A stretch of 64,000 bases of DNA from Anagrus nilaparvatae (taxonomy: Eukaryota > Arthropoda > Insecta > Hymenoptera > Mymaridae): contig JAKSXM010000007.1 of assembly GCA_022575985.1 (NCBI GenBank), positions 29,576,501 through 29,640,500 on the forward strand, given 5' to 3'. This document shows, piece by piece, positions 51,840 through 63,345 of this stretch. The number at the start of each line of letters is the position of its first letter. Position 1 is the first letter of the stretch. The notes under the pieces were generated by a model. It made no database searches, was not told the DNA's origin, and saw nothing but the letters and a program-made list of their open reading frames with translations. The position numbers and the translations under genes are program-made.

Positions 51840-52103
51840 TATTCATAAAATAAGCTTGTGTCCCTGGACAATGGGCCCTTAGTTGGGTAAGAGTACCCTT
51901 CAGAGTATTTTTCAAGGATTTGCGTTAGTCGCTGACAGATAGTATCTATCAGCTTCCAGCGTCCATCCAGTAATAATAGTCCTACAGATCAGGGGTTTTC
52001 ACCACCATGTCTGATGACATCACATACGATTATTAATCCGGCATGTAACAGACTTCGATTGAGAGACGGCGACGCGAAGGAACACCAATCCTCAATTTAA
52101 CAG

Positions 52104-52367
52104 GTGAAGTGTTTCCACCTTCATGTTTGCTACCATTCCACAATGTTTTATACCCGTCATGGAACAGGTCAGGTATCTATCAGTGGAATCATGAGGGCTG
52201 ATTTTACTATGGAACCAGACGACATTGATTCTATAGGTAGATCCCCTACAGATTGGAGAATTGCTCCTCCTTGTTTGATGACAATGCCACTTCCCAATAA
52301 CCCATCATTCCTGACACTTGGAATATTTAAAGTCTACAAAATAAAAATAAAAATTAAGGTCATCTAG
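52104..52367 (+). CDS. Unassigned ORF, possibly exon of an unknown protein
   Basis: An 87-codon frame with well-mixed, protein-like composition: SISGIMRADFTMEPDDIDSIG, then SPTDWRIAPPCLMTMPLPNN, PSFLTLGIFKVYK. It begins right after the border of R1 copy B and fades into AT-rich DNA after 52350. It is much GC-richer than its flanks. I do not recognise it; it could be an exon of a host gene interrupted by the LINE, or cargo. The Trp/Pro-rich core argues against chance. Confidence 0.35.
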   Translation: MKCFHLHVCYHSTMFYTRHGTGQVSISGIMRADFTMEPDDIDSIGRSPTDWRIAPPCLMTMPLPNNPSFLTLGIFKVYKIKIKIKVI

Positions 52368-52587
52368 AAAATTTGATTTCTTAAATTATTCTTTAAAATA
52401 AAAAAAAATTATTTAATAATAATTAATTAAAATATAATGCAAATCTATCATCACAAGTAAATAAAAGCAATTTAGCCTATTAATAATTTTATAGTTAAAT
52501 TTGAATGTAAGTTATCAAAAACCAAACCTGTACTATACATAAATAATATTAATTTATAAACATATTTGTAAACATGTTTATAATTGT

Positions 52588-52617
52588 TTGAAAATGATGT
52601 GTATAAGCATCGAAACG
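52588..52617 (+). ncRNA. Hammerhead-derived motif, Penelope 3' end remnant
   Basis: TTGAAAA, GATG, loop, CATC, GAAACG in the arrangement seen at the ends of the Penelope pair (26883-26910 and 29502-29532). The core's CUGAUGA is degraded to TTGAAAA. No coding region is associated with it. Confidence 0.4.
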
Positions 52618-52639
52618 CCACAATAAAGATTTAACAACT

Positions 52640-54391
52640 AATAAATTTACAATGCCCAGTTCCTATTGGTTATTTTTTATAATTGTTTTATTAAAAACAA
52701 TTATAATTAAATAATTTTTTCAGAACCCAAAAAGATGTTCTTTTTTTTTCATTTTCGGCCAATGCCAGTTTTATTTGTAGTGGTTTGAATTTTCCAATTA
52801 TACTGGAAATATTAGATAAACTTCAAATATAACTACAAATCGAGTCATCATGAAATTTGAACAAATTTTCCTAGAATGTTGGCCTATGTGCAAGTTTTTT
52901 ACACAAATATTTTTGAAACTAAAAACTGAATTTTAAAGTAGGAATAGAAATAATAAAATTAGAAAATTATTATTCATTTTACTTACCTACGGGAAATCAC
53001 AACAAAATAAATATTCATAAAAATATTTTAATTTCTCTTTATATACTAATTATAATTAACATTAAATTTTTTTTTTATCTAGAACGCTGGTCCAGTGATC
53101 AAATTGCTGTAGGACAAAAAGACTTTATTCCAAGAATTTAGACATTATTCATAGTAGTTTTACAGTATAAGCCAAGTGAAAAATCTACTTAAGTTGCAAT
53201 AATGGATGCATGTAATAAATATATAACTTTAGAGAAGAATAGTAATTTAAAATAATAATAAATTAAATAATATAAATAAAAGTTTTATAACACGTTAATT
53301 GTAAATATTTCTATGTAAATGTTTTTATTTATTTTAATTTCTTTACACCAAAATGTATCAATTTTATTTAAAAAAAGTATTTCAATTTAATAAATAATGT
53401 AAGAATTAAATTTTTATATTTTAAGCTATATTATTTAAAACAAATAAGTGAAATTTTATGAATAAGAAGTAAATAGAATAAGTCAGCAGCTTTATTCAGG
53501 GAACCCCATTTTGTCTATACAAAATAAAATTGCCTTAAAGTTTTAACTTTATAGAAACAAAATTTACACAATAATTGCCCATATAGAAATGAAATTCTTA
53601 AAACTTACTTGGGCATCCGGCAATTATCCGTCAAACGGAACCGTTTATAATCAGTGAGTCACGCTTTCTTTCATCCGCAACTGATTACGCATGCGCAGAA
53701 CAAAAGTATATTTTTCTGTTTTTTATTTTGCTACACGAATCACTTATTTTGTTTTGTAAGTTTCGTATAGATTTTAAAATAAATAAATTAATTAAAAAAA
53801 ATAAATTAGTGCCACAATTAGTTTTTTGAATCCATATATTTTAACATTGAAAAAGCAATTTTAAATAAAAAGTCATATTTTTAGCTGTGTATTTAAATTC
53901 ATACTTTTTCCACATCGATGGAGGAATTATAATTTTTTTCTTTTAAAAAAAATTAATCATTCCTTCATCTTCATTTTTCAGCATTTGGAAGTATTTTATC
54001 GAAATATGAAACTAAATTGAAACTAAATCCAAGAAGATGTTACGACCACAAAACTATTTGCAAAATTTCCCTTGAGTTGTTTTGTTTCCCCTTCTTCAAC
54101 ACCCGACATCTTTAAATTGAGGTTAAATTATACATGCATGTTTATTAAATATAATCATTTCAAGTATTATATTTAGAGTTAATAACTTATTTCTTCGTAT
54201 TGATCTGGACTTGTAAAAATTAACCTTATTAATTTGTTAATAATTATAACATAATTTATTTATAAAATTAATTTGTTTTTAATGAAAAAAAATATTATCT
54301 TTTAAACAAAAAATTGTAGCAGCATCGAAATAGATCTCTACTATTACCATACGAGAGTGGCGGTAAAAAAAACGTTGTTTGTGCGAAAGCG
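52640..54391. other. AT-rich intergenic DNA
   Basis: No gene recognised. 53610-53690 (GGCATCCGGCAATTATCCG... and CACGCTTTCTTTCATCCG) shows partial inverted similarity to 54548-54655, on either side of the hairpin MITE, so an older ~1-kb element with decayed ends may occupy 53610-54655. Confidence 0.4.
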
Positions 54392-54394
54392 TAA

Positions 54395-54541
54395 GGGTGA
54401 TTCTACAGACCCCCGTAAATGCAAAACCGCAGCCGCAACGCAATGCGCACAACCCAAAATCGTGTTGTGCACATGCGTGTTGTGTTGTGCGCATTGCGTT
54501 GCGGCTGCGGTTTGCGTTTACGAAGGTCTGTAGAATCACCC
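54395..54541. mobile_element. 147-bp hairpin MITE with TAA target duplication (PIF/Harbinger-like)
   Basis: GGGTGATTCTACAGACC at the left end is mirrored at the right, and the complementarity continues inward through GCCGCAACGCAATGCGCACAA, so nearly the whole element is one hairpin. TAA flanks both sides (54392-54394, 54542-54544). A 3-bp TAA/TWA duplication fits PIF/Harbinger. The GC content is strikingly higher than in the flanks. Confidence 0.82.
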
Positions 54542-54659
54542 TAATCCTGGACGGATGAAAAAAAGCGTGAAATACTGATAAGTAACGGATAAGTAATACG
54601 GATCTGCACAGATCATAAAATTGCCAACGCGGATCCGTACCGGATTTCAAACTTAGCTT

Positions 54660-55139
54660 CTCTTCCAGCTGGGTGGATTCAGTTTTTGTTTTTGAGTTAA
54701 TTTGTTTTTTATTTTTGTACCAACGATTTTATATGAAACTTAATAATAGGTAATACTCAATGTTTTTATATAGAATTACCAGTATAAAATATCGTTTTTA
54801 CTCAATTCCTCAGATAGAATACGACGATTTTCGTCTTAACTTTTTTTGCTTTAGAAAATAAAAAAAAACACCGTTTTTTTTCTTTTTGAATGTTGTCTAT
54901 ATTTTTTTACATGAAAGTACTAATTGTAGAAACATTGTTTTTGCATTGTTTCTTGAATCTGATACATAAATTTTTGAAAATTTTCGTCTCAAAATTTTTT
55001 GCATTATAAAATAAAACAAAAAGGCCATTATTTTCTTTCTTATGAGACGTATATAGAACCTCATTTTTTACGGAAGTTCTATTTCTGATAAACATATTAT
55101 CATAATATTTTTAATTAATTAAATCAAAACATATTTATT
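54660..55139. other. AT-rich spacer, nothing recognised
   Basis: Weak repetition of the pattern seen at 5690-5860 (TTTTACATGAAAGTACTAAT, poly-T). No gene. Confidence 0.45.
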
Positions 55140-55860
55140 TTAATTTATTTATTGATCCTTCTTTTAACAACTTGTTTTTGTATAATAATTAGACGACTAG
55201 TTTCAGGAATAAATTTCCATCATCAGGTCTGGATCATAATTAAACTTAATTTATTTAAAACATTTGAATATGATATTGTAACTTTAGATTATATCTGTAT
55301 AGACTCACAATTATTTTATGACTAAATGAAAAAATTTTTTGAATATTTATTTGTTCTTATGAAGATTTTATATTATGAAGATTTTTAAATTATATCTATG
55401 TAATACAGATTTTTTTTTAAATTTTTTATAAGTGTTTGAAATCACATTTTTTTTTTCTAATGTACAAGTACACCATAGGAAGAAGTTAATATATAAAATA
55501 TGTTTTTTAACTCGCTTATTTTATTTCCAATTCTTTTTATTTTTGCTTTTTCTTATTTTTTATTATATAACATGTTTTTTTATTATTTTATTAAATAATA
55601 CGTTTTTTTTTATTTAGTAACTTATCATTAATTAATTTATTTGCATTTATTTGTGTATTTTTATAAATTTCAAATTCCTCTAGTGTATCAAAAATTTACC
55701 TTTATTGCAAAAGTATATCGGTTTTAAATTTTTATGTATATTGTTAATTTTGTCCTCTGTGTAGTCGTGGTTATTATTAATTAAATGTAATCCATATTTG
55801 GTGTTTCTAATTGTTGTGTAGAATTTATATTTTGTGTTTTTGGAAATTTATTTTTAATTT
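55140..55860 (-). pseudogene. Penelope-like 3' fragment, decayed
   Basis: On the minus strand, 55660-55860 reads YGLHLINNNHDYTEDKI and, after more codons, a KGKFLI...LKFIKIHK-type segment typical of the far C-terminal part of GIY-YIG-bearing Penelope proteins. It continues into the same AAATTTCAAATTC block as the fragment at 7735-7775. Downstream, 55201-55226 is a hammerhead-derived motif (CTGATGA, GGAA/TTCC, then T and GAAA). Multiple stops; RT is absent. Confidence 0.55.
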
Positions 55861-56444
55861 TCACTGATTTCAATTTCAAAATAGTAAAATTTTTGTCTTA
55901 AAATTTATTCCGTCATAAACTAAAAGAATACCATTATGTTTTTTCTTTCTGAACGTAATATCTTTATTTTATACTCGGAAATCAGTATTTCAATTTAATT
56001 CCGAATATTAATACATAAAATGGTAGAAATTTTTTTCTTCCAAAAATAATATATAATAATACCAATATTTTGGCAGCGATTATTTTTTGATGGCACAAAT
56101 TATAAGACCAAAATTTCCAAAATAGGTTTTGGGTACAAGAATTTAATTAATTCATAAAAACGTAAATTATTTTTTTAAATCTATAACTTGTACTGCTAGC
56201 GCGGTTCATATTAAATTTTGGAAGACATAAATGGTTCGGCAAATTTGTTTTTTTAATTTGGTATTAGCTGCAATTAATTAATTAATTAAAATAAATAATT
56301 GTGTTTTTTGTATTGTTTTACTGCAAAGAAATTTAAAATAAAAATTTTCACAAATTCAGGAATCATATAAGAAAAATCGAGCAAAAACGCTTTTCTAAAA
56401 ACCAGTAGTTTTATCTTGACTTTCATATAAAAAAATTAGGTATT
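55861..56444. other. AT-rich spacer, nothing recognised
   Basis: No gene or repeat I can support. Confidence 0.45.
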
Positions 56445-58681
56445 GCCCCATTGAACACAAACGCTGCATAAACGCTGTCGTTTCGCCAGCGATATACGCT
56501 CGAGTTGCGGGCATCAAACGTTAGCTTTACGCCGATATTTTATGTCCTTATACACGAGCGTTTGGTTGACGTTCTTCGCCAACGAAACGCTCAGGTATCC
56601 GCTAGCGATAAGCAAGCTTTTCGCTTGCGACTACAGCTCTCTAAATAATTTTTTTTTTTTTTTTTTTTTTTAAACGAATTTTAAAAAATATTTAAAAAAA
56701 AAATTTTTTTTTTTTTATTTTTTTTATTCACTATATTTATTTTTTTTTTATATTTAGAATTTGTACACACCAAACCTAAAAGATTTTTTCGTTACCCAAA
56801 AAAGATTGAATGTTTATTTAATTTTTTTAAAAGGAATTATTTTGAGTTTAATTCTTTTAAAACATATGATATTCATTTTAATTCTTTTCAGAATTTATTT
56901 TGACAACAAAACCTCAAAAAGAATTTCTTTCAAAAAAATAACTTTCAAAAGGCTTAGTCGGAATTAAAATTGAAAAAAAATCATTTAGAAATTAATTTAT
57001 TTATAACCAATTTAAAATAGGTTATAAACAACGAGTTTTTATTTGAATTATAATTATTGCTTAAATGCTAGCAAAAAAAGAAGTTTTGGATCTTAATTAA
57101 TATAATTGTTATTAAAATAACGTATTTATTGGATGTTGAGTTTCTAAAAAAAATTAATTAAAATAAAAAATCTTATGGCATTAACATTTGGAGACGTAGT
57201 TTTAGAAATATTAATACCCAGTTTAGTAAGCATATTACTTTTAATAGGTAGGTGAATTTTTAAAGTTAATAAATCGTTTTGAATATTAAAAAATAAAAGT
57301 AGTATGCTTACCAAAATGGGTATTAATATTTCCCAAACTACATCTCCAAATGTTAATGCTATAAGATTTTTTATTTTAATTAATTTTTTTTAGAAACACA
57401 ATATCCACTAAATACGTTATTTTAATAACAATTATATTAATTAAGATCCAAAACTTCTTTTTTTGCTAGCATTTAAGCAATAATTATAATTCAAATAAAA
57501 ACTCGTTGTTTATAACCTATTTTAAATTGGTTATAAATAAATTAATTTCTAAATGATTTTTTTTCAATTTTAATTCCGACTGAGCCTTTTGAAAGTTATT
57601 TTTTTGAAAGAAATTCTTTTTGAGGTTTTGTTGTCAAAATAAATTCCAAAAAGAATTAAAATGAAAATCATATGTTTTAAAAGAATTAAACTCAAAATAA
57701 TTCCTTTTAAAAAAATTAAATAAACATTCAATCTTTTTTGGGTAACAAAAAATTCTTTTAGGTTTGGTGTGTATAATTTTTTTTTTAATTTAAAATAAAC
57801 AATTTTTTTTTTTTTTTACCTGACTCTCGACCTGACTCGACCCAGCGGCGAACTCGCTATCTTCGGCTTGCCAGTTTCAAAACATACCATCACACCACAG
57901 AAGAAATTACAATATATTTTTATAAATATGGGTAACACGATTCTTTTGATTCATTATATAAGTTTTTTTTTTCGTAAATTTTAATATTATTTTTTAAGCA
58001 TATGATTTTAAAATAAATTTATTTATTTAAAAATTATAAAAAAATTTTCATTATTATTTGTTTTTTAATAAAATATAACTATTTATTTAAAATTTTTTAA
58101 TGTTGAAAAAATTGTTTTTTAAATATTTTTTCTAGTTGATTACCTTTAAGCGCGTTATTGCTATTGGCCTACCAAAGCAAGCCCATTTTTTGTAATAAAT
58201 TAATTAATGAAAAAAAAATTACATTTTCAAATTGACCTTTACTGGGCATAAAAATTTTTTACATATCTATAGGGCAAAAAAACCTATATTTTTGGGCTTT
58301 GTTTGAAAAATAGCTTTTACAGTCTTGAAAATTTTAGATTTATTAGAACAATTAAGATCTCTTGGAAGCCAATGTTGTCTGCTCTAGATAGTTAATAAAT
58401 AGAATATAATAAATAGAATAAAATAATTCAAAAAATTATTTGATAATAAACTGCCGGTAAAGTAGATTATAAAAAATAAAAATTTTAAGCGAGAATCGCT
58501 GATGAAACGCTGACATAACGTTGTATTTTTTCGCGAGCGATCATAGCTTGTGAAACGCTTACTTTTCGTGAGATGAAATCTTTTTTGGTATGTTAGCGCT
58601 GACAGCGCTGGCGTAAGTTAAGCATATCGCCAGCGATACTAGCTTTGCTTTTTCTAGCTGGCGACTTGTGTTCAATGGGGC
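56445..58681. mobile_element. 2.2-kb element with GCCCCATTGAACACAA ends and an internal palindrome
   Basis: The left end GCCCCATTGAACACAA (56445-56460) is mirrored at 58666-58681. Next to each end is a ~190-bp GC-richer zone full of AACGCT, GCCAGCGATA and GCTAGCGATA words. Between them a second inverted repeat of ~490-bp arms (56758-57250 and 57285-57775) has a ~35-bp centre. No transposase is seen. I found no clear target-site duplication. Either one foldback element or a palindrome inserted into a MITE. Confidence 0.7.
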
Positions 58682-58848
58682 GTCAAATTGGATTGTTAAT
58701 TGGACGTGTAATATCTAATTTTTGCTTTCTGATTAGATTTATTATTTATATGGTAGTGCTGGTATTTGGTAATTTTTTTTCTCATATTCCCATATAATGC
58801 AGCAGAGTATTATCGGAAACATCGGTACTTGTGGTTCATGTTGAAAGA

Positions 58849-59340
58849 TTACTTGCTTAATAAGAGTATATTTAAATCCTCTTCACATGCTATCTGTTCC
58901 AACAACGTACCAGCTACCGGGGCTTGATGTTCCCTTGTAGAACCTGAATCATTTTCGATGACACCTGCATTTTGCCACAGAAAGAGCCTCCCGTTAACTG
59001 AGTCAGTTTCCCTCTCTAGGATAGTGGTTTGTTGAGCACTTGACCTTTCTAGTCTTGCAGACGAAGAAGTTGGGGTTTTCCTTGATGCATTCATTCCTTC
59101 TGTGGCCATTCTCGACACATTTATGGCACGCCCCCTTCTGTCTGGGCTTTTACAGACATATTGACTACGTCCATAGCCCAAACTCTTGAAGCAGCGCCTT
59201 GTTGTCGTACGAAGGGGCACTCTGCTTGATGCCCAGCCAATTTGAATGTTCCTCTTTTAGGCTAGGCGTAGATCGTCAGCCTCAAGTAGGTCCACCACGG
59301 CTATCTGGCTCGTCATGCCTTTGGGTTTTAAATGGTAACC
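58849..59340 (-). pseudogene. R1-clade ORF1 (gag-like) fragment with zinc knuckle
   Basis: Minus-strand frame 58849-59220: RRCFKSLGYGRSQYVCKSPD is a CCHC-type knuckle with its His lost (Cys-X2-Ser instead of Cys in the second position), preceded in another frame by the domain upstream (to ~59340). Downstream is a Ser/Thr-rich region. Related to the fragment at 24658-25449. Frame changes occur between the parts. Confidence 0.55.
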
Positions 59341-59544
59341 GAAAGTAGGTCACTATTTTTAATACCTATCACCTTGCCAACAGCTTCATGAATCTACTTT
59401 TTTTTTCGTGACCCCATCTTGTTGCCGTATTATGATACAATGTTTAAAAATGTCTTTTATATTTTGAACCTGTTTTTTATCAATAACTTTTTTTTGAATA
59501 AAGATGCAAAAAAAAATTATGACTGATTATTTATTTAATACTAC

Positions 59545-60180
59545 AGGAAACTCTCCGTGTTCGCGGGTAATCGTATTCGCGGATTCAAATATACGCGATT
59601 CTTCAAAATATACCGGGATTCTTTTTTCGCGGATTTGGATTTGGTCTTACGCGGTTTTGTGGCAATGTTCACATTTAATAATTTTTTTTTCACAAGATTT
59701 TTGGTTATTAACATTATAAAAATTTCTTTTTTAGCTAATTAAAATGAATTAAAAACATTTATTAATTTTTTTTTTCGCAAGATTTTTGGTTATAAACATT
59801 ATAGAAATTTCTTTTTTGGCTAATTAAAATAAATTAAAAAGCACGGCTCCTAAGAAGACTAATATGACGAAGAGTGCGCAAAACAGAAAAGAAAAAAAGA
59901 AGTAATGGACTTGGTTCAAAAAACGAAAATTTTAGATATTTTAAGACAAGGTGAAAAAGTAGCTGCTCTTGCAAAACGATACAATGTCTCAATTTAGAAT
60001 CTAATTTTAAAGTTAAACAATTTTGGATAAGTTTCTTGATACTAGATTCTATAGGCTTTAGTTTATAGATGAAGCATGGAAAGCAATTGATAATTTAATA
60101 TTGAACAAATGTTGGAAAAAACTAATGCCAGATATTACTGTAATGCGTCATGAAACACAGGCAATAAAATAATTTTCATT
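59545..60180 (+). pseudogene. pogo/Tigger-like transposase remnant with 5' terminal region
   Basis: TACAGGAAACTCTCCGTGTT at 59542 looks like a Tigger-type end after TA, followed by GTATTCGCGGATT and related words typical of these elements' termini. At ~59850-59995 a frame reads LVQKTKILDILRQGEKVAAL and AKRYNVS, the N-terminal CENP-B/Psq helix-turn-helix of pogo transposases. A stop follows immediately, and 60065-60175 holds more decayed fragments (KCWKKL-type). The DDE core is missing and no right-hand end was found. Confidence 0.65.
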
Positions 60181-60204
60181 CTCAAAATTTTTTTGTTTTA
60201 CTTT

Positions 60205-60380
60205 ATGTACATACTAGTATAGTTGTCAGGGGAGCTCTACCCCCCCTGTGTCCTATTTACTTTTTTTTTTTGTTAATTAAAAATTACGCATTCAATCCAT
60301 TCACAGCAGCCTAGGTGAAATATTAATTAAAAGTTTTATGTTCTGATTGATTCCCTAATCATAATCAAGAATTAACTTTC
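60205..60380. repeat. Dispersed repeat, copy 2 (related to 3085-3260)
   Basis: Shares CAGC(C/G)TAGGTGAAA and the sequence after it with 3180-3240, preceded by a T-run. Also contains GGGGAGCTCTACCCCCC, a short hairpin. It lies just beyond the 3' end of the Helitron helicase (minus strand), so it may belong to its 3' region. Confidence 0.45.
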
Positions 60381-60754
60381 TCTAAATTAATTGTTACATA
60401 TGAAATTAAATATTAATTAGGTGCTTTATACGAATTTAAATAGGAACAAAATAAGGAATTTTTTTATTTTTTAATTTAAAATTTGAATTAAATAATAATT
60501 TTTTATTTATTTTTTTGTATTAAATTTTATTTCCTACGTTTAACATGTGAATATAAATTTTATAAACTTTCTAACATTGAAATGTAACTTATTAATTGTT
60601 ACCTAAAAAAATATTCTTTATATAATAAAAGTAAATATGTATTATTTGTAAATAAGTTAGTGCATTACCATCATCTCAATGCCCTCCTGTATACTATGTT
60701 ATCAGTTTTATTCCCATTTGCCAAAACAAACAAATTATTTTTGCTCTTAACTCT

Positions 60755-63151
60755 TCATAATACCACATACAATTGACCATGCGCAAAGCAAGGTGTTCTT
60801 AAGTCTATACCTGCAAAATCTAAAGTTTGTCCCTGAGCCTTGTGTACTGTTATAGCAAAAGCCAAATTTATTGGCAACTGTAGATACTTAAACTGGAACG
60901 GAAGGTTGTCGAGTATTAAAGGTATTTTTGGTATTAATACTTCTTCTCCTTTACCCATTCCTGTTAAAATTTTTGTTTTAATTATATGATTGCTTTAAAT
61001 CTTATTATACGCAGTCTAGTTTCATTACAAAGTATTGGTGGACGAAAATTTCTAATAAGTATTATAGGCACTCCGACTTTAAGTTTAATTTGGTGCAAAG
61101 GTAATCCCGAAGTTTCAATTGCATTTAGAAATTCATTTGGTTAAGTAATTGTTTCTTCTTCATGAACCTGCAATAAAAAATTATAAATATTTATTGAATA
61201 TTACTTATTACTTATTGAAAATTCATCTGCCAATGAATAATAAAAAAGGTAAATTAAGTACCATACCAAAGTATTTAATAAAGATGTAAAACTTCATTAG
61301 GATTACGTTCTAATAGCACTGCATTTAATTGATTAATATTATCATTTGTTGGTGCCAACAACGCTCTTTCACATAACCATTCATCAGTTAGATAATTATT
61401 TTCTAAATTTGGGTAAACATTTTCAATTAAATCATATACATTATTTACTTTTTTGTATAGTATGTCACTTAAAGTAACTTGATTGTTGTCATCTCTTTCT
61501 AATAAATCTTCTCCCACCTTAATAAGTTCATTCGGAAAAGTTGATGGGCGTCCTCTTAGATTTCGTGCTCGTAAGTTTATAGTCAATCTGAATTTTTGTG
61601 TTTGTGCCCATAAATTAGAAGATTTAAAACACGCTGAGAATTCATCTGCCGGTGTTCCACGTGGTACTATAGGCAAAATTTGCCTAAAATCGCCTGATAA
61701 AATCACAATTGTTCCTCCCATTAAATTCTGATTGCTCTTTAAGTTCTGTAAGGAGAGGTTTAATGCCTTGATTGATTTCTTATGTGACATTGTGGCCTCG
61801 TCCCACACTATTAATATACTCCTTTGTTATAGCTCTCCCCTATTACTATTTTTGCTTATGTGACATGCTGGCGCTTCCTGCTCTGCAATATTTAAGGCTA
61901 ACTTTAATAGATAATGAGCAGTTTTTCCACCTTCCAGCAATGTGGCTGCAATCCCCGATGATGCCATTGCTAACGCTATGTATCCTAAGTTTCTGGTTTC
62001 TGCCAAAAGTAAATTAAGTAGGAATGTTTTTCCAGTTCCACCTGGAGCATCAAAAAAAAATAGAGCACCTTCATTATTTCTTAATTTACCTAAAATTATG
62101 TTTCTAAATTCTGCTTGTTCAGCAGTTAGCTTGGGAACCGATTCTCTAATTAATTCTCTATTTTTTGTAAATCATAACTTGTTTCATTTATGGTCTCCGA
62201 GTTTTGACGATTCTCAGGCCGTACATAAGGTAAACCAAAATCTTCTAGGTGTTTACTTGACATAATTAATATTTCATTGTCAATCATTGTTGAGGCCTGA
62301 TCGTACATATGTTGTGTGAAATCAGCGTCAGGTGAAACAGAAACCCGAATATCATCAGACATGCAATCTTTATATCTGTCCCATAAATTTAGTGGGTTAC
62401 TTACTCCACACGTTGTTATAAGGATTGCAAACAATTGTCTAATTTGTTTCGGAGACCTAATTATAAATACACTTAATTAAGTATTTATATTATAAATGAA
62501 AATAATGAATATTTTACCTTGTTAATTCTGCATCTGCCATTGTTTCCTCCCAATGATTATCATTTGCTAATAAATTAAGTGCTTGGCAAGTTTGTATAAA
62601 AGTCTCATATACTACTCCGTTAACAGTTTTTAAATCATTGTAACCTGTTGGACCCTGAATATTATGTAACAAAAGTCGTAGGCAATAGCATTCAAAATTT
62701 GCTATATGATCTACGTACACTCTTCCAATAGTATTCGTTTGATAAATTCCTGGCCATTCTTTGACGGGTGTTCCTTGTCTTCTTTTATTCCAAATTTTGT
62801 TGGTATTACACCATGTATAATATTGAGGCACATTTTGATAAGTTAATTCTCTCGCAAAAGCATCTTCTTGGCACAACTTAAAAAATCCATTTAGTGTTGT
62901 TCTTCTTCTATTTTCTACGACATCCTGTAAATTCTGATTATTGTTAAAGTTAGCGTTTTCTAAATGTACTGATAATTGTACAACAGCAGGATATCTTTCG
63001 TGTAATGGGAAACCAAAAATTCTCCAAAATGCCTCGTTTGTGAATATATATCTCCTATTTTTAAAAATGTCAACCTCTTTAAGAGGATTTATATTGTTAT
63101 TATTGTTTTGATTATTTGCTTGGAGATTAAATACAGCTCTATCAAAACCTA
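60755..63151 (-). pseudogene. Helitron helicase (Pif1-like), with likely introns, decayed
   Basis: Rolling-circle transposons carry a Rep-helicase protein; this is its C-terminal half. Order on the minus strand: a Helitron-specific region (FTNEAFWRIFGFPLHERYPA, near 63040), WEETMADAEL, then a probable 61-bp intron (62457-62517). Then helicase motifs: DAPGGTGKTFL (Walker A, ~62040), VWDEATM (Walker B, ~61800), IVILSGDFRQILPIVP, INLRA, and HKAQGQTLDFAGIDLRTPC at the 3' end (60790-60850). Another probable intron is at ~61169-61265. There are stops near 61850 and 60990. The Rep nuclease is absent, cut off by the LTR element at 63152. Confidence 0.85.
62457..62517 (-). other. Probable 61-bp intron in the Helitron helicase
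   Basis: On the minus strand AAG|GTAAAA...ATAATTAG|GTCTCC. Removing it joins the ELTR and PKQIRQLF segments in frame. Length and splice words fit small insect introns. Confidence 0.65.
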
Positions 63152-63331
63152 TGTAATGTCGTGGAATAAATAAATGAACAATTTATTTTATCTATAAAAA
63201 GTATTTTATTACGAACTGAATGCGATAAGCGCTAGAGCTAAACTGAACTACACTATATATTTTTTATAATATCTAACCTACTCTGATAATCTAGTTGTAA
63301 CTAAGTTACTAGGAAATGTCACTATATTACA
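63152..63331 (-). mobile_element. 3' LTR (180 bp) of a minus-strand LTR retrotransposon
   Basis: TGTAATGTCG...CTATATTACA, 180 bp, TG to CA. To the right is TCTCTCCCTTCTTA, in minus-strand terms a purine-rich AAGAAGGGAGAGA directly before the LTR, the polypurine tract priming plus-strand synthesis. Left of the LTR the Helitron frame is cut; ACCTA (63147-63151) would be one copy of the 5-bp target duplication, the other lying beyond the window. Confidence 0.8.
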
Positions 63332-63345
63332 TCTCTCCCTTCTTA
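63332..63345 (-). promoter_or_regulatory. Polypurine tract of the LTR retrotransposon
   Basis: Minus-strand TAAGAAGGGAGAGA immediately 5' of the LTR. Position and composition are those of a PPT. Confidence 0.7.

Larger units (their letters stand above)
46668..52085 (-). mobile_element. R1-clade LINE, long decayed copy B, with internal insert
   Basis: On the minus strand it has, in order: 5' region (to ~52085), ORF1 (51839-50494), ORF2 endonuclease (50506-49504), linker, RT (49300-48346), thumb (48306-47863), C-terminal zinc-finger region, then 3' UTR (46668-46857). The 3' UTR and ORF2 align closely with copy A. Copy B lacks the poly(A) end: homology stops at ~46668 in TATAGAATCCGGACC. At 46858-47771 an AT-rich block replaces ~100 bp. 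Confidence 0.88.

Noticed and set aside
61483..62265. Plus-strand ORFs over the Helitron helicase
   Set aside because: Antisense to clear helicase motifs on the minus strand.
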